Part shown: piece by piece, positions 43,301-54,448 of the stretch
Position numbering within the stretch: the stretch's first letter is position 1
How the letters are laid out: each line of letters opens with the position of its first letter
From: an uncultured Bacteroidia bacterium
GTDB taxonomy: Bacteria; Bacteroidota; Bacteroidia; Bacteroidales; UBA932
Reading direction: 5' to 3'
Length of the DNA: 64,000 nucleotides
Assembly (NCBI GenBank): GCA_902785785.1
Contig: CADAAA010000002.1
Span: forward strand, 124,001-188,000
The notes under the pieces: generated by a model
Databases searched by the model: none
What the model was told of the DNA's origin: nothing
Seen by the model: only the letters and a program-made list of their open reading frames with translations
Translations under genes and position numbers: made by a program

Positions 43301-43834
43301 ACCGAGGTGTATTCCAATACCGGAGGCCAGAGCAGCAAGGCTACCCCGCTCGGTGCTGTCGCCAAATTCGCTTCTTCTGGCAAGAAGAACCGCAAGAAGG
43401 ACCTCGGCGCCATCCTCATGACCTACGGCTATGTGTATGTGGCCCAGGTGGCCATGGGCGCCGATCCCGCACAGCTTGTAAAGGCCGTGAAGGAAGCTGA
43501 GGAGTACGACGGACCTTCGGTCATCATCGCATATACCCCTTGCTCTTCACACGGCATCTGCATAGGCATGCACCGTGTCCAGGAGGAGATGAAGCGCGCC
43601 GTGGAGAGCGGTTACTGGCTGCTCTACCGCTACGATCCCAGGCAGGAGCATCCGTTCCATCTCGATTCCAAGGCTCCCACGATGCCTTATACCGAGTTCC
43701 TTGACGGCGAAGTCCGATACGCGTCGCTCAGGCGCAGCTTCCCCGAGAATGCCGACAGGCTGTTCGCCATCGGCACCGAGGATGCGGAGCGCAGGTATGA
43801 AAAATATAAAGGCAGGGAGGACGAAATCCGGTAA
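40346..43834 (+). CDS. nifJ: Pyruvate:ferredoxin (flavodoxin) oxidoreductase
   Basis: A 1162-residue single-chain PFOR that converts pyruvate and CoA to acetyl-CoA, CO2 and reduced ferredoxin. All domains are present: the N-terminal pyrimidine-binding domain (ITPSSPMAEHTD), the CoA-linked domain II, and the gamma domain (FWGLGGDGTVGANKNTV). It also has two 4Fe-4S motifs, CIQCNRCSFVCP (about 689-700) and CTGCGSCAESCP (about 744-755). The TPP domain reads GDGWAYDIGFGGLD and SNTGGQSSKATPLG (about 955-1000). Length is normal. It is the third gene of the operon with the LeuA-like and fusion genes, 14 nt downstream. Confidence 0.96.
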   Translation: MKRTVTLDGNEAAAGIAYEFTEIAAIYPITPSSPMAEHTDFWSAKGRKNVFGQPVTVVEMQSEAGAIAAVHGAAQTGTLATSFTSSQGLMLMIPVLHRIAGERLPVVLHVAARTVGTHAMSIFGDHSDVMCCRNTGFAMLCTGSVQEVMDLAAMAHLASLKGRTPFMHFFDGFRTSHEIATVEQIDSERLRALLDSDALAAFRARALNPEHPLMRSTVQNPDTFFQNREACNPYYDALPGIVEEYFAEINSITGRDYKLFNYYGAPDATDVVVAMGSVSGAVREAVDELNRSGAKAGFVQVHLYRPFSAEHLLRALPASVRRIAVLDRCKEPGSAGEPLYEDVCTVLSQAGRDDVSVIGGRYGLSSKDTDPGQILAVFANMASEKPKNGFTVGITDDVTFLSLPSLPYAGAAEGTFSCKFWGLGGDGTVGANKNTVHIISDLSGMYGQAYFEYDAKKSFGVTKSHLRFGRKPVESSYYVKHADFIACHNQSYIGQYDIVSELKDGGVFLLNCSYSGTELEDWLPADVKRALAQKHARFYVIDATAVALRLGLGSHTNTVLQAAFFAATGIVGTAEALEAMKAAARKTYFAKGDEVVARNIAAIEAGASEVVEIPVPESWASLPASPAEDLSGLPEAVRGLLLPINRQKGDDLPVSSFVNYADGCVPLGLTAYEKRGIAVRVPSWDASKCIQCNRCSFVCPHAVIRPFLLDEGEKAAAPADFVTVPANGKAKDLYFALAVSELDCTGCGSCAESCPSGALEMVPAAPSEQNKACFEYALSLKDKGDLFDPYTVKGSQFRRPLLEFSAACAGCGETPYAKLLTQLFGDRVYWANATGCSQAWGAAMPGIPYTVNGRGFGPAWTNSLFENNAELCLGMCLSVKQRRALLREKAEALAAATSGPLREACDAFLAAFDDLSASRAAADALIPLLEEEGSAAARELLSMRDMFSRKTFWMYGGDGWAYDIGFGGLDHVIASGENVNVFIVDTEVYSNTGGQSSKATPLGAVAKFASSGKKNRKKDLGAILMTYGYVYVAQVAMGADPAQLVKAVKEAEEYDGPSVIIAYTPCSSHGICIGMHRVQEEMKRAVESGYWLLYRYDPRQEHPFHLDSKAPTMPYTEFLDGEVRYASLRRSFPENADRLFAIGTEDAERRYEKYKGREDEIR

Positions 43835-43842
43835 TTAATTCC

Positions 43843-43850
43843 TAACTTTG
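43843..43850 (+). promoter_or_regulatory. -7 element of the nucleoside phosphorylase gene
   Basis: TAACTTTG, exact consensus, 26 nt before the ATG at 43877 and 8 nt after the PFOR stop. Confidence 0.7.
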
Positions 43851-43876
43851 GTATTCAAACACTAAAACTGCAGAAT

Positions 43877-44755
43877 ATGAGAATACCTGAGTCTGAATTG
43901 ATCATCAACGGAGACGGTTCCGCATTCCATATCCATCTGAGGCCGGAAGAGCTTGCCGACAGGGTCATTGTATTCGGCGATCCCGGCCGCGTGGACATGG
44001 CTGCCGGATTCCTTGAGGACAAGGAGTTCCGCCATGAGTCCCGCGAGTTCGTAGCCATCACCGGCAAATACAACGGAAAGAGGATCACCCTTCTGTCCAC
44101 CGGCATCGGTACGGACAATATCGACATTGTCATGACCGAACTTGACGCCCTGGCCAATGTCGATTTCACCACCCGCGAGGTAAAGCCTGATCACAGGACG
44201 CTCACCATACTGCGTATCGGCACATGCGGCGCCATCCAGCCGGACATTCCTCTTGGCTCGTTCATCTTCTCGGAGATCTCCGTCGGCTGTGACGGCCTGC
44301 TCAACTGGTACGCCGACCGTGACAAGGTCACTATCCCCGACATGGAAGAGGCGTTCAAGAAGCATCTGAAGTGGAACAAGCATCTGCCCGATCCTTATTT
44401 CGTAAAGGCGAGTCCCAAGGTCAAGGCAATGTTCGAGGGTTGCTCCGTCATGGGCGTGACCATTTCGGCATCAGGCTTCTATGGCCCCCAGGGCAGGGTG
44501 GTGCGCCAGCCTCTGGCCATGCCCGACATGATAGCAGACATAGAGAGTTTCCGCTTCGGAGACTACCGCATCACCAATTTCGAGATGGAGGGATCGGCGC
44601 TTGCCGGACTGGCCACCCAACTCGGACATGATGCCGGCACGGTCTGCTGTGCCATCGCAAACCGCTACCTCAAGGACGCGAACACCGACTACAAGAAGAT
44701 GGTACGCAACCTGATAGAACTGTCACTGGACAGGATTACTCAAGATCGACGATGA
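43877..44755 (+). CDS. Nucleoside phosphorylase, uridine phosphorylase-like
   Basis: A 292-residue cytoplasmic enzyme of the PNP/UDP phosphorylase family, which splits nucleosides with phosphate to a base and ribose-1-phosphate. Motifs: VIVFGDPGRVDMAA (phosphate loop), STGIGTDNIDIVMTEL, RIGTCGAIQ and the nucleoside-binding NFEMEGSALAGLA. Similarity is greatest to Bacteroidota uridine phosphorylases, though purine substrates cannot be excluded. It has its own promoter. Its last 20 nt overlap the 3' end of the convergent esterase gene. Confidence 0.9.
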   Translation: MRIPESELIINGDGSAFHIHLRPEELADRVIVFGDPGRVDMAAGFLEDKEFRHESREFVAITGKYNGKRITLLSTGIGTDNIDIVMTELDALANVDFTTREVKPDHRTLTILRIGTCGAIQPDIPLGSFIFSEISVGCDGLLNWYADRDKVTIPDMEEAFKKHLKWNKHLPDPYFVKASPKVKAMFEGCSVMGVTISASGFYGPQGRVVRQPLAMPDMIADIESFRFGDYRITNFEMEGSALAGLATQLGHDAGTVCCAIANRYLKDANTDYKKMVRNLIELSLDRITQDRR

Positions 44756-45710
44756 CCTTTCCGCTATAGAGGGTCCTGAGGTCGTTGACCTGGAATACTT
44801 CGATGGAAGGATCGTTGACGGTTGCGTCAATGGTCCTTTTCTCTTTCCCTATGATGTTCGTTTCCAGCCACGCGAGCTGCTCCGGGAAAGTCTTGTACAT
44901 GCAAGCGGCGATCTCGTGGCTGTTGCCGTCATAGCGGTAAACGCAGTAGTCGTAGCCGTTGCGCTTGAAAATGCGGGCAAGGACCTTTGTGCCCTGGAAG
45001 GCGTGGTTGAGCAGGTGTATCTGCCTGTAGGTCACGATCCTGTCCGCAGTTCCGTGGAACAGCAGGTGAGGGGCCGGTTCACTGTGGTACCGCACGGTGC
45101 CCTGCCTTGAATAGATCGCTCCCGCGAAGGACATGACCCCGGCATAACGGAAATCCTTGGGGAGCATCACGGACGATCCCATGCGGTTGCAGAGTTCCCA
45201 CTCCGCCTGGAGAACCGTGATGGCTCCGGCCGACGATCCGGCGATCACTAGTGACGAGGGGTCGATGTCGACTTCCTCGGCATTGTCGAGGATATATTTC
45301 GTAGCGCTGAAAAGGTCTTCCACCGCTATCTGGATGGCATTGTACACATCGTTGATGGACCCCATGCCCTCTACTCCCTTGAGGCCGAGGCGGTAGTCTA
45401 TGGCCGCCACGGTGAAGCCTTCGTCAGTCAGCAGGCGGAACCATTCTCGCGCGGTCGGGGTGTCTTTCCTTCCTACCTTGAATCCTCCTCCGAACACATA
45501 GAGGATGGTAGGCTTGTTCACTCCGTCCACAGTCATCTCGCTGCCGTCGGCGGGATAATACACGTCCATATACAGGTTGATGCTGTCCCTCTCTGCAAAG
45601 AGAAACGTCTCGTCGGGTTTCAGCAGGTCCTGGGCCTGGCAGGCTGCGCTTCCGGCGCACGCCATCGCCACTATGACGACCGTGGTGGCCATGAATTTCC
45701 GTATAGTCAT
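44736..45710 (-). CDS. Secreted alpha/beta-hydrolase (BD-FAE/carboxylesterase-like)
   Basis: A 324-residue secreted hydrolase starting at ATG 45710 (MTIRKFMATT), with a signal peptide ending about residue 25. The longer frame from 45752 would put polar residues before the leader. The oxyanion region reads VFGGGF where HGGG is usual. The nucleophile is in AGSSAGAI, the acid in HGTADRIV and the base in GNSHEIA. These features fit the esterase/lipase group that includes bifunctional feruloyl and acetyl-xylan esterases, though the substrate is unknown. It is a single gene, convergent with the phosphorylase. Confidence 0.88.
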   Translation of the reverse strand: MTIRKFMATTVVIVAMACAGSAACQAQDLLKPDETFLFAERDSINLYMDVYYPADGSEMTVDGVNKPTILYVFGGGFKVGRKDTPTAREWFRLLTDEGFTVAAIDYRLGLKGVEGMGSINDVYNAIQIAVEDLFSATKYILDNAEEVDIDPSSLVIAGSSAGAITVLQAEWELCNRMGSSVMLPKDFRYAGVMSFAGAIYSRQGTVRYHSEPAPHLLFHGTADRIVTYRQIHLLNHAFQGTKVLARIFKRNGYDYCVYRYDGNSHEIAACMYKTFPEQLAWLETNIIGKEKRTIDATVNDPSIEVFQVNDLRTLYSGKVIVDLE

Positions 45711-45762
45711 ATTATTATCAATTTTTATTTCAAATGTGTCGTGTTTTGGCACAAGCTCGCTT

Positions 45763-45770
45763 TAACTTTG
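45763..45770 (+). promoter_or_regulatory. -7 element before a 42-residue gene
   Basis: TAACTTTG, exact consensus, 27 nt before the ATG at 45798. It supports expression of the small gene. Confidence 0.65.
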
Positions 45771-45797
45771 CACAAGCAAAACGGAAATACTAAAGTC

Positions 45798-45909
45798 ATG
45801 AAGAACACTGAGTACGACAGCAACATCCTTGATTCCATCGTCTTCTCCGAAGACTCCCTCTCCGCCCTTATCGGCATGATCGAGGACATGGACCTCGAGA
45901 TAACCGGGT

Positions 45910-45926
<17 letters not shown>
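45798..45926 (+). CDS. Small 42-residue acidic protein, unknown
   Basis: ATG 45798 opens MKNTEYDSNILDSIVFSEDS and ends LEITGFKQSL with TAA at 45924. It is acidic and amphipathic, with no signal, cysteine or membrane segment. A consensus -7 element lies 27 nt upstream. No other gene occupies the span apart from 17 nt overlapping the convergent clpC end, and the usual antisense-shadow origin does not apply. I recognise no family. It could encode a small regulator or an adaptor for the neighbouring Clp ATPase, but that is speculation from position. Confidence 0.55.
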
Positions 45927-48258
<2,332 letters not shown>

Positions 48259-48284
48259 GCCTAGAATAGATGATTTGGGTACTA

Positions 48285-48292
48285 CAAAATTA
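48285..48292 (-). promoter_or_regulatory. -7 element of clpC promoter
   Basis: Reads TAATTTTG on the minus strand, exact consensus, 26 nt before the ATG at 48258. Confidence 0.6.
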
Positions 48293-48313
48293 ACAAAAAT
48301 CAAATAAAATTGT

Positions 48314-48321
48314 TAAATTTG
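48314..48321 (+). promoter_or_regulatory. -7 element of gyrA promoter
   Basis: TAAATTTG, exact consensus, 48 nt before the ATG at 48370. Confidence 0.65.
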
Positions 48322-48369
48322 CATGTTATATATACGAGTGAAATCTCAAAGAAAGATCAGTGCAGATTT

Positions 48370-50913
48370 ATGGATATTGAGGAAAATACCAACGAGCAGT
48401 TTCACGGGATCATTGAACCGGTCGAGATCGACCACGAGATGCGTACCGCGTACATCGACTATTCGATGTCCGTCATCGTGTCCCGCGCCCTCCCCGATGT
48501 AAGGGACGGACTCAAGCCCGTGCAGCGGCGCGTGCTTTTCGGAATGGACGGCCTCGGCCTGAACTATTCCGGACAGACCAAGAAATCCGCCAGGATCGTC
48601 GGTGAGGTGCTGGGCAAGTTCCACCCCCACGGCGACTCCAGCGTCTATGACGCCATGGCGAGACTTGCCCAGAACTGGAACCAGCGTTATCCCCTTGTCT
48701 TCGGACAGGGTAATTTCGGATCCATGGACGGCGACCCCGTCGCAGCCATGCGATACACCGAGGCCAAGCTTGAAAGGATCACCGAGGACGTGCTTGCGGA
48801 CCTCGACAAGAATACAGTCGACTTCCAGCTCAATTTCGACGATACCATTCCGGAGCCTACCGTGCTCCCTACCAAGGCTCCTCTACTTCTTCTCAACGGA
48901 TCAGCCGGCATCGCCGTCGGTATGGCCACCAACATGGCGCCGCACAACCTCTCCGAGTGCTGTGACGCCATCTGCGCCTATATCGACAATCCCGACATCT
49001 CCGTCGAGGGCCTCATGGAGCATATCAAGGGCCCTGACTTCCCGACGGGAGGCATCATCCAGGGCCGCCAGGGCATCGTTGATGCCTATACCACCGGCCG
49101 CGGAAGGGTAGTGGTCCGTGCCAAGACCGAGATCGAGGAGGACGAGCGCGGCCGCGACAGCATCGTCGTGACCGAGGTCCCTTACATGGTCAACAAGAGC
49201 GAGATGATCAAGCGCATCGGCGAGATGGTCGAGGAGAAGCGCATCGAAGGTATCTCCGACATCAGGGACCTCTCCAGCCGCGAGGGCATCCGTATAGTGT
49301 TCTACCTGAAGAAGGACGCCAACGCCAACGTCGTGCTCAACACCCTCTTCAAGTACACTGCGCTCCAGTCCAGCTTCGCCATCAACAACGTCGCGCTTGT
49401 CAAGGGACGTCCGCGCACCCTTTCCCTCAAGGAGATCATCGCCAATTTCGTGGACTTCCGCCACGAGGTCGTGGTGCGCCGCACCAAGTTTGACCTAGAG
49501 AAGGCCCAGAAGCGCGCCCATATACTCGAAGGCCTCCTGAGGGCCATCGACGTCATCGACGAGATTATCGCCATCATACGCCGTTCCGCCACTATCGAGG
49601 ACGCCAAGGCCGAGTTGGTGGCTACCTTCGGATTCTCCGAGACCCAGGCTACCGCCATCGTCGAGATGCGTCTCCGCCAGCTCACCGGACTCGAGAAAGC
49701 CAAGCTCCAGGCCGAGTACGAGGACCTCGAGAAGTTCATCGCCCGCTGCCAGGAGATCCTTGCCAGCGAGACCGAGCAGCTTGCCATTGTCAAGCAGGAG
49801 TCTCTCGAACTCAAGCAGAAATACGGCGATCCCCGGCGTACCGAGATCACCCTCTCCTCCGAGGAATTCAACCCCGAGGACTTCTATGCCGATGATGATG
49901 TTGTCATCACCATCTCCCATCTCGGCTATATCAAACGCACGCTCCTCAGCGAGTTCCGTACGCAGAACCGCGGCGGCGTCGGCATGAAGGCCAGCGCCAC
50001 GCGCGACGAGGACTTCATCGAGCATATCTATGTGACCAACATGCACAGCACGCTTCTCCTCTTCACGGAGAAGGGACTTTGCTACCGTCTCAAGGTTTAC
50101 GAGCTCCCGGAGGGTACCCGCACCTCGAAGGGCCGTGCCATCCAGAACCTCATCGCCATCGACCCCGACGACAGTGTCAAGGCCTATGTTTCCGCCAAGT
50201 CCATCGAGGATTCGGAGTACTGCCAGAACAATTACGTCGTCCTGGTCACCAAGCGCGGTACCGTCAAGAAGACTACGCTCGAGGCCTACTCCAACAAGCG
50301 CAGCCGCGCCAAGGGCATCATCGCCATCACTGTGCGCGAAGGCGATGAGCTCGTCGAAGCCATCCTTACCAACGGTGACCACGAGATCATGATCGCCGCC
50401 AGGAACGGACGCTGCGTCCGCTTCCACGAGAGCGACGCGCGCCCGCTCGGACGCGGCGCTTCCGGTGTCCGTGGCATAAATATCGAGGATGACGACGAAG
50501 TCGTGGGCATGGTTTCCGCAGACCCTTCCGATCCCGATCTTCCGCTGTATACCGTGCTGGTAGTCAGCGAGAACGGCTATGGCAAGAGGTCCCACTGGGA
50601 GGACTATCGCAAGACCAGCAGGGGAGCCAAGGGAGTCAAGACCCTGGACATCACCGACAAGACTGGCCCGCTTGTTGCAATGAAGACTGTAACCGAGGAC
50701 AACGACCTGATGATAATCAACCGTTCCGGCATGACCATCAGGATGTCCGTAAGCGATATAAGGGTGGCCGGAAGGGCCACGCAAGGTGTCAAGCTGATCA
50801 ACCTCAGAGGCACGGACTCCATAGCCGCAGTCTCTGTTGTAGCAAAATCGGAGGAGGAAGGCGAAGCCGGACTTGAAGCCGGAACAGAAGCCGAAACCCC
50901 TGCCCAGGAATAA
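48370..50913 (+). CDS. gyrA: DNA gyrase subunit A
   Basis: An 847-residue type IIA topoisomerase subunit that cuts and reseals DNA. From ATG 48370 it reads [20 protein letters not shown]. The breakage-reunion domain contains [18 protein letters not shown] and the quinolone region [17 protein letters not shown]. The positions equivalent to E. coli Ser83 and Asp87 are Ser90 and Asp94, so they are wild type. The catalytic Tyr is in [11 protein letters not shown]-terminal beta-pinwheel repeats follow ([16 protein letters not shown] and similar), ending in an acidic tail. The longer frame from 48310 begins inside the promoter and is not used. Confidence 0.97.
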   Translation: MDIEENTNEQFHGIIEPVEIDHEMRTAYIDYSMSVIVSRALPDVRDGLKPVQRRVLFGMDGLGLNYSGQTKKSARIVGEVLGKFHPHGDSSVYDAMARLAQNWNQRYPLVFGQGNFGSMDGDPVAAMRYTEAKLERITEDVLADLDKNTVDFQLNFDDTIPEPTVLPTKAPLLLLNGSAGIAVGMATNMAPHNLSECCDAICAYIDNPDISVEGLMEHIKGPDFPTGGIIQGRQGIVDAYTTGRGRVVVRAKTEIEEDERGRDSIVVTEVPYMVNKSEMIKRIGEMVEEKRIEGISDIRDLSSREGIRIVFYLKKDANANVVLNTLFKYTALQSSFAINNVALVKGRPRTLSLKEIIANFVDFRHEVVVRRTKFDLEKAQKRAHILEGLLRAIDVIDEIIAIIRRSATIEDAKAELVATFGFSETQATAIVEMRLRQLTGLEKAKLQAEYEDLEKFIARCQEILASETEQLAIVKQESLELKQKYGDPRRTEITLSSEEFNPEDFYADDDVVITISHLGYIKRTLLSEFRTQNRGGVGMKASATRDEDFIEHIYVTNMHSTLLLFTEKGLCYRLKVYELPEGTRTSKGRAIQNLIAIDPDDSVKAYVSAKSIEDSEYCQNNYVVLVTKRGTVKKTTLEAYSNKRSRAKGIIAITVREGDELVEAILTNGDHEIMIAARNGRCVRFHESDARPLGRGASGVRGINIEDDDEVVGMVSADPSDPDLPLYTVLVVSENGYGKRSHWEDYRKTSRGAKGVKTLDITDKTGPLVAMKTVTEDNDLMIINRSGMTIRMSVSDIRVAGRATQGVKLINLRGTDSIAAVSVVAKSEEEGEAGLEAGTEAETPAQE

Positions 50914-50939
50914 TTATTAACTACTAACTATATTTTCTT

Positions 50940-52259
50940 ATGAAAAAAGTACTTTTCGCATTGGCACTGCTCGCATCCGTGACTTTCGCCTCTGCTCAGA
51001 ACGTCAAAACCGAGAACGCAGCCAAGGCCGCCCTTGAGAAGGCACAGGCTGCCGCCAACAACGCCAAGCAGGCCACCAAGGTGGCTACCTGGCTGAAACT
51101 CGCCACGTCCTACATGGACGCATACAATGCACCTATGGGCAATGGTTGGATCGGCGCCCAGGCCCAGGAGCTACAGCTCGTCATGGCCGGTCAGCGTCCT
51201 ACCTCCGAGGAGAACGTCACCATCAACGGCACCCAGTACCTCAAGAAAGCCTACGCTTCCGCTGATTACTATTTCAACGAGGCGGGCCAGCTCTCGATAA
51301 TCAAGGTCACCAAGCCCATCGTCGACAACGCTCTTGACAAGGCTCTCGATGCCTACAAGAACGCTTACAAGAACGATCCCAAGGGCACCAAGACCGCCGA
51401 TATCATCAAGGGTATCGAGGGTATCGCCGAGAAGTATGTCCAGGAGGCTTATGATGCCTACACCTTCGGTGATTTCGCAAACGCCAGCAAGCTCTTCGAG
51501 ACCGCTGCCAACGCCCTTGCCACCGCTCCTTGCAACAAGGCTGACGACGAGTCCCTCTACAACGCCGGTTTCGCCGCCTGGGCAGGCCAGGACCTGAACC
51601 GTGCCAAGTCCCTCTTCCAGACCTGTATCGACCACAAGTACTATGGCGATGACGGCGACGTCTTTGCCAAGCTTGCAGATGTCACCGAGAAGCTCGGCGA
51701 CAAGGAAGGTGCAAAGGATATCCTCGAGAAGGGATTTGCTTCCTATCCTTCCAGCCAGGCCATCCTCATCGGCCTCATCAACTACTATGTCAGCAGCAAT
51801 CAGGACACCGACCGTCTCTTCTCCCTGCTGAACGACGCCAAGAAGAACGAGCCTGACAACGCCTCCCTCTATTATGTCGAAGGCAACATCAACAAGGAGC
51901 TCGGCAAGATCGACGATGCTCTCGCAGCTTACCGCAAGTGCGCCGAGATCAACCCGAACTACGAGTATGGTTACATTGGAGAGGGTCTGCTTCTCTACAA
52001 CCAGGCTTATGACATCCAGGAGGAGGCCCAGGCCGAGCTTGACGATGCCAAGTACATGGCCCTCGTCGAGAAGTTCGAGGCCGCTCTCAAGGGCTGCATC
52101 GCTCCTTTCGAGAAGGCCCTCGAGGTCACCAAGGACGAAAGCCTGAAGCCCAGCATCGCCGAGTACCTCAAGAACGCCTGCTACCGCTTCCGCGAGGATG
52201 CCGAATTCGGCGCCAAGTATGAGAAGTACAACGCAATGGTCGCTGCCGCTACCGAGTAA
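50940..52259 (+). CDS. Secreted TPR-repeat protein
   Basis: A 439-residue exported protein with a clear signal peptide (MKKVLFALALLASVTFASAQ, cut after the last Gln-adjacent Ala). The mature protein is made of helical TPR-like units, including DEAGQLSIIK-type spacer and SLYYVEGNINKELGKIDDALAAYRKCAEINPNYE-like repeats near residues 310-345. TPR arrays bind partner proteins, so a periplasmic scaffold role is likely; no enzyme motif was seen. A near-consensus TATATTTT (50929-50936) lies just before the ATG. A strong terminator follows at 52281. It is alone in its transcription unit, behind gyrA. Confidence 0.85.
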   Translation: MKKVLFALALLASVTFASAQNVKTENAAKAALEKAQAAANNAKQATKVATWLKLATSYMDAYNAPMGNGWIGAQAQELQLVMAGQRPTSEENVTINGTQYLKKAYASADYYFNEAGQLSIIKVTKPIVDNALDKALDAYKNAYKNDPKGTKTADIIKGIEGIAEKYVQEAYDAYTFGDFANASKLFETAANALATAPCNKADDESLYNAGFAAWAGQDLNRAKSLFQTCIDHKYYGDDGDVFAKLADVTEKLGDKEGAKDILEKGFASYPSSQAILIGLINYYVSSNQDTDRLFSLLNDAKKNEPDNASLYYVEGNINKELGKIDDALAAYRKCAEINPNYEYGYIGEGLLLYNQAYDIQEEAQAELDDAKYMALVEKFEAALKGCIAPFEKALEVTKDESLKPSIAEYLKNACYRFREDAEFGAKYEKYNAMVAAATE

Positions 52260-52280
52260 TCACTGTCATACATATAAAAA

Positions 52281-52313
52281 TAACCTGCTGGTTTTCCAGC
52301 AGGTTATTTTTTT
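52281..52313 (+). terminator. Rho-independent terminator, probably bidirectional
   Basis: An 11-bp stem, TAACCTGCTGG (52281-52291) with CCAGCAGGTTA (52296-52306), and a TTTT loop, followed by seven T. An A-rich run on the left side gives T-rich sequence on the other strand, so it should serve both the TPR gene and phoH. Confidence 0.93.
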
Positions 52314-52326
52314 GTCTGGACGATGG

Positions 52327-53274
52327 TCACTCTTCAGTCACGCCCTTGTCGAAGGCCTTGACTATCTTGGTGACGAGGGGATGGCGGACAATGTCGTTGT
52401 TGGTGAAACGGATGACGCTGATACCTTTTATGTCCTTCACAAGGTCGATTCCGCGGAGCAGACCACTGTCTGCCTTGTTGGGCAGGTCGACCTGGGTGGC
52501 GTCTCCCGTGACGATGAACTTGGCGTTGCAGCCCATGCGTGTAAGGAACATCTTGAGCTGGCCGAGATTTGTGTTCTGGGCCTCGTCGAGGATGACGCAG
52601 GCGCGGTCCAGGGTGCGGCCACGCATGTAGGCAAGGGGAGCGATCTGGATGGTGCCGTCGGCCATGAACTCCTGAAGCTTGCGGTGGGGAATCATGTCGC
52701 CGAGAGCATCGTACAGCGGCTGGAGATACGGGTCTAGCTTGTCCTTGAGGTCACCCGGCAGGAAGCCGAGGCGTTCGCCTGCTTCTACGGCCGGGCGAGT
52801 AAGGATGATACGCTTGATCTCCCGGTTCTTGAGGGCGCGTACTGCCAGGGCGATGGCGACGTAGGTCTTGCCTGTGCCGGCGGGGCCTACGGCAAAGACG
52901 AGGTCGTTGTCGAAATATGCCTTGACCATTTCCTGCTGGGTTAGGTTGCGGGCACGTATGGGCTTTCCGTCGGTGCTGTGCACGATGACGGCATCCCCGT
53001 TGAGGCGGAAACGGTCGGGTGAGGTCTCGCCGTCAAAGATGTCCTCTACGTCGTAGACGGTCAGGTTCATCTTGCGGTGGCGCCTCTGTATCAATTCGTT
53101 GAATTTTACCTCGAAATCTTCTATACGTGCCTCCTTCCCGTCAAGGATGATCTCGTCGCCGCGGGCGACAACCTTCAGTTCGGGGTAGTAGGAGCAGAAC
53201 TCCTCAAGGATCTTGTTGCCCGCTCCGAAGATTTCGATGGGGTCAATGGCTTCCAGCTTGATGGTTTTCCTCAT
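52327..53274 (-). CDS. phoH: PhoH family ATPase
   Basis: A 315-residue cytoplasmic PhoH/YbeZ-type ATPase. A KH-like N-terminal part (residues about 1-100) is followed by the P-loop FAVGPAGTGKTYVAIA (about 132-147), then RPAVEAGERLGFLPGDL and the Walker B VILDEAQNT. The closing motif VTGDATQVDLP is also family-typical. YbeZ works with the endoribonuclease YbeY in RNA maturation, which is not present here. It overlaps the capA-like gene by 32 nt and shares the terminator at 52281. Confidence 0.95.
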   Translation of the reverse strand: MRKTIKLEAIDPIEIFGAGNKILEEFCSYYPELKVVARGDEIILDGKEARIEDFEVKFNELIQRRHRKMNLTVYDVEDIFDGETSPDRFRLNGDAVIVHSTDGKPIRARNLTQQEMVKAYFDNDLVFAVGPAGTGKTYVAIALAVRALKNREIKRIILTRPAVEAGERLGFLPGDLKDKLDPYLQPLYDALGDMIPHRKLQEFMADGTIQIAPLAYMRGRTLDRACVILDEAQNTNLGQLKMFLTRMGCNAKFIVTGDATQVDLPNKADSGLLRGIDLVKDIKGISVIRFTNNDIVRHPLVTKIVKAFDKGVTEE

Positions 53275-54355
53275 ATAATCCGGTTTCTTTTGTTACTCTG
53301 TTGTATGTGGCTATCATATTATCATAGTCTGAAGGGTCGTTCCATTCGCTTCGCCGTCCCATGAAACTGGCGACCGGAATGGTCACATAGTTGTCGCGCA
53401 GCGTGCCGGGAAGGCAGCACCACAGGAAAACGAGCTCCGGCTCCAGCATCTCCTTGTGCCCGTCGGGATGGTTCACGAAGCGGGAGCGGACGGCAAGTTC
53501 GAGGCGCGTGTTCTCCTTGCTCATGTTGGAAACGGCATTGCCCATGGAGTAGATCACGGGCACGCCGTGGACATGCGATGTATCCTGTACGACGTGAGGA
53601 TGCGCGCCGACAATGAGGTCGACACCTTGGCCCGCGAGCCATTCGGCCCACTCAGCCTGGTCCCGGTCGTGGCGGAGCCTGAACTCAGTACCCCAGTGGG
53701 GGAGGGCTACGATGAAATCTGCCCCCCTCCGCTTAGCCCTGTCTATCATCTCCTTCACGTCTTCCTTCTCCATTGACCTTATCCTTGGCCACTCCGGCTG
53801 CGGCTGGAAGTTGGTGTCGTACGTGAAGTTCACCAGCGCGATACGTACGCCCTTTCCTACGACGATGAGAGGGTTGAGGAGTGTGTCTGAGACGGGATCG
53901 GATGCGCAGCCGGTGTACTGGATACCGTGGTCTTCACGCATCGAGTCATATACCTGGAGGGTGCGGACAAGTCCCCTGCGGCCTTTGTCCAGGATATGGT
54001 TGTTGGCTGTAAGGAATACGTCCACCCCGTGTCCTGCGATGCTGTATGCATATTCGTCGGGAGCCGAGAACGAAGGGTATCCCGTATATGGTTTCCCGGC
54101 CAGGGTGAACTCAAGGTTGGCTACCGAAATGTCGGCGTCGCGCGTTACGGCACCCAGTTCCGAGAGAAATCCGTCGCAGTCGTATTTCAGTTGTGCTTCG
54201 TGCATCATCAGGTCTCCGATGAAAGTGACGCTGACGGTATCTGGGGCTGCCTTGAACGGCTTTGGGAAGGGAATGTCATAGTTCCACTGCGCCCGGGCAG
54301 GTCCGCATGGGACCAGGAGTGCAAAGAGGTATATGAATATCCGCTTGTGACGCAT
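53243..54355 (-). CDS. CapA family (poly-gamma-glutamate capsule-like) secreted protein
   Basis: A 370-residue secreted protein with a signal peptide ending near residue 23 (GPARAQ). The CapA metallophosphatase-like core is visible: VTFIGDLMMHEAQL, SVANLEFTLAG, FLTANNHILDKG, VALPHWGTEF and VIVGAHPHVVQ-type sequence. Metal and substrate sites are therefore present. Family members include the PgsA/CapA poly-gamma-glutamate factors, but in Bacteroidales the true product is unknown. The GTG at 54361 is an alternative start; the ATG at 54355 is preferred. The 3' end overlaps phoH by 32 nt, so the two are co-transcribed. Confidence 0.9.
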   Translation of the reverse strand: MRHKRIFIYLFALLVPCGPARAQWNYDIPFPKPFKAAPDTVSVTFIGDLMMHEAQLKYDCDGFLSELGAVTRDADISVANLEFTLAGKPYTGYPSFSAPDEYAYSIAGHGVDVFLTANNHILDKGRRGLVRTLQVYDSMREDHGIQYTGCASDPVSDTLLNPLIVVGKGVRIALVNFTYDTNFQPQPEWPRIRSMEKEDVKEMIDRAKRRGADFIVALPHWGTEFRLRHDRDQAEWAEWLAGQGVDLIVGAHPHVVQDTSHVHGVPVIYSMGNAVSNMSKENTRLELAVRSRFVNHPDGHKEMLEPELVFLWCCLPGTLRDNYVTIPVASFMGRRSEWNDPSDYDNMIATYNRVTKETGLYEENHQAGSH

Positions 54356-54381
54356 CGGCACGGTTTTTCCTGTTACAGATG

Positions 54382-54389
54382 CAAATATA
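54382..54389 (-). promoter_or_regulatory. -7 element of capA-phoH promoter
   Basis: Reads TATATTTG on the minus strand, exact consensus, 26 nt before the ATG at 54355. Confidence 0.65.
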
Positions 54390-54419
54390 CATTTTTTTTG
54401 TTGTCGAAACTTAATTCAC

Positions 54420-54427
54420 TAAATTTG
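54420..54427 (+). promoter_or_regulatory. -7 element of SPOR lipoprotein operon
   Basis: TAAATTTG, exact consensus, 21 nt before the ATG at 54449. Confidence 0.65.
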
Positions 54428-54448
54428 CATTTTGTGACAAATGGCCTT

